Assembly (NCBI GenBank): GCA_027403435.1
Contig: DAHZDR010000418.1
Coordinates: 1-12,328 of the forward strand
DNA: 12,328 nucleotides
Reading direction: 5' to 3'
DNA from: Deltaproteobacteria bacterium
GTDB lineage: Bacteria; Desulfobacterota; Binatia; Binatales; Binataceae
How positions within the stretch are numbered: position 1 is the stretch's first letter; every line of letters starts with the position of its first letter. Of this stretch, positions 12,034 to 12,328 are shown piece by piece. Below the pieces are notes generated by a model. The model did no database searches. It was not told where the DNA came from and worked only from the letters and a program-made list of their open reading frames with translations. The position numbers and the translations under genes are program-made.

Positions 12034-12328
12034 TCAGCGTATTTGTCCAGATCCTGCTAATCGGAATTGCAGAGCTAGAGAGTAGGCCTCTTCCAAGTAT
12101 CTTCCCAATATTCCATCGACTTCACGATGCTCAGCGATCACGATATCTTTATCACGGTCTCCCAGATGACCTATGAATATCAGCCAACCGAAAAGATGCG
12201 GCGTTGTTTGAACGGTTTTATGGCCGGCATCCGAAGCCAATCTTCGCGCCTTCTGATCGTCCGTTAGTACCGCTTGGCGATATTTCATCGCGAATGCAAT
12301 TGAGGAAATCTCCCCTTTGCCAAGGCGC
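12034..12328 (-). CDS. PIN-domain (VapC-like) protein, C-terminal part (cut by window edge)
   Basis: The frame is open to the right edge; 97 residues up to TGA at 12036-12034 are visible. The start RLGKGEISSIAFAM followed by YRQAVLTDDQKARRLA is the pattern of PIN-domain proteins (GExxAIxLA with the conserved Glu, then LTDDxxAR with the Asp pair), most like VapC/DUF3368-type toxins. These are Mg2+-dependent ribonucleases, usually neutralised by an antitoxin encoded just upstream, here beyond the window. The ATG at 12288 (MKYRQ) is internal to the domain and is not the real start. A C-terminal tail of about 30 residues (LGRYLEEAYSLALQFRL) is longer than in many PIN toxins. The DNA is visibly less G/C-rich than the rest of the window, suggesting acquisition beside the tRNA run. 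Other PIN roles are possible. Confidence 0.7.
   Translation of the reverse strand, partial: RLGKGEISSIAFAMKYRQAVLTDDQKARRLASDAGHKTVQTTPHLFGWLIFIGHLGDRDKDIVIAEHREVDGILGRYLEEAYSLALQFRLAGSGQIR

Noticed and set aside
12024..12037. Perfect palindrome CTGAATGCATTCAG after the tRNA run
   Set aside because: Considered as terminator, but the stem has no proper loop and no T-run follows; it also overlaps the PIN gene stop.

Overview
The window is high-GC bacterial DNA with strong G/C at third codon positions. It probably comes from an environmental bacterium with a large catabolic repertoire. An F420-type luciferase-like oxidoreductase, CaiB-type CoA transferase, CitE-like lyase and acyl-CoA dehydrogenase, plus a tRNA Pro-Arg-His-Lys run, would suit a deltaproteobacterial, Binatota-like or similar soil lineage. 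This placement is inference; no rRNA or marker protein is present to fix it.

Layout. (1) 1-444, minus strand: the start of a ThiF/MoeB-type E1-like gene, cut by the left edge, under a clear SAM-I riboswitch with an intrinsic terminator and a legible antiterminator switch. (2) 630-7177, plus strand: seven catabolic genes. They are two paralogous carboxymuconolactone-decarboxylase-like proteins flanking a 3-hydroxyisobutyrate-dehydrogenase-family enzyme, then an LLM-class flavin/F420 oxidoreductase, a class III CoA transferase, a CitE/HpcH-type lyase and an acyl-CoA dehydrogenase. (3) 7178-7498, between convergent genes: a strong hairpin, then a palindromic GTCATTCTGAG-type intergenic repeat split by a 96-bp MITE-like insertion with perfect terminal inverted repeats and a CTGAG target duplication. 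(4) 7499-10825, minus strand: a GT39/ArnT-like membrane glycosyltransferase downstream of a metallo-beta-lactamase-fold alkyl-sulfatase-like hydrolase. (5) 10826-11594: no intact gene. It holds a minus-strand structured RNA candidate with C-rich loops ending in a strong intrinsic terminator, an AT-rich stretch, and a weak trace of an IS3-type OrfA. (6) 11595-11993: four tRNA genes (Pro-TGG, Arg-TCT, His-GTG, Lys-CTT). (7) 12034-12328, minus strand: the C-terminal part of a PIN-domain (VapC-like) protein in visibly lower-GC DNA, cut by the right edge.

How the genes may work together. The plus-strand block reads as a degradation pathway for an organic acid. A CoA transferase activates the acid, an acyl-CoA dehydrogenase desaturates a thioester, a CitE-like lyase cleaves a hydroxyacyl-CoA, and the beta-hydroxyacid dehydrogenase and LLM oxidoreductase carry out redox steps. 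The substrate cannot be read from sequence. The SAM riboswitch before an E1-like gene suggests that this protein serves sulfur transfer for methionine/homocysteine synthesis. The most novel items are the C-rich-loop RNA at 10936-11080, the MITE nested in a repeat at 7331-7496, and the tRNA-Lys gene whose acceptor stem is extended into a 17-bp inverted repeat that buries the CCA end.
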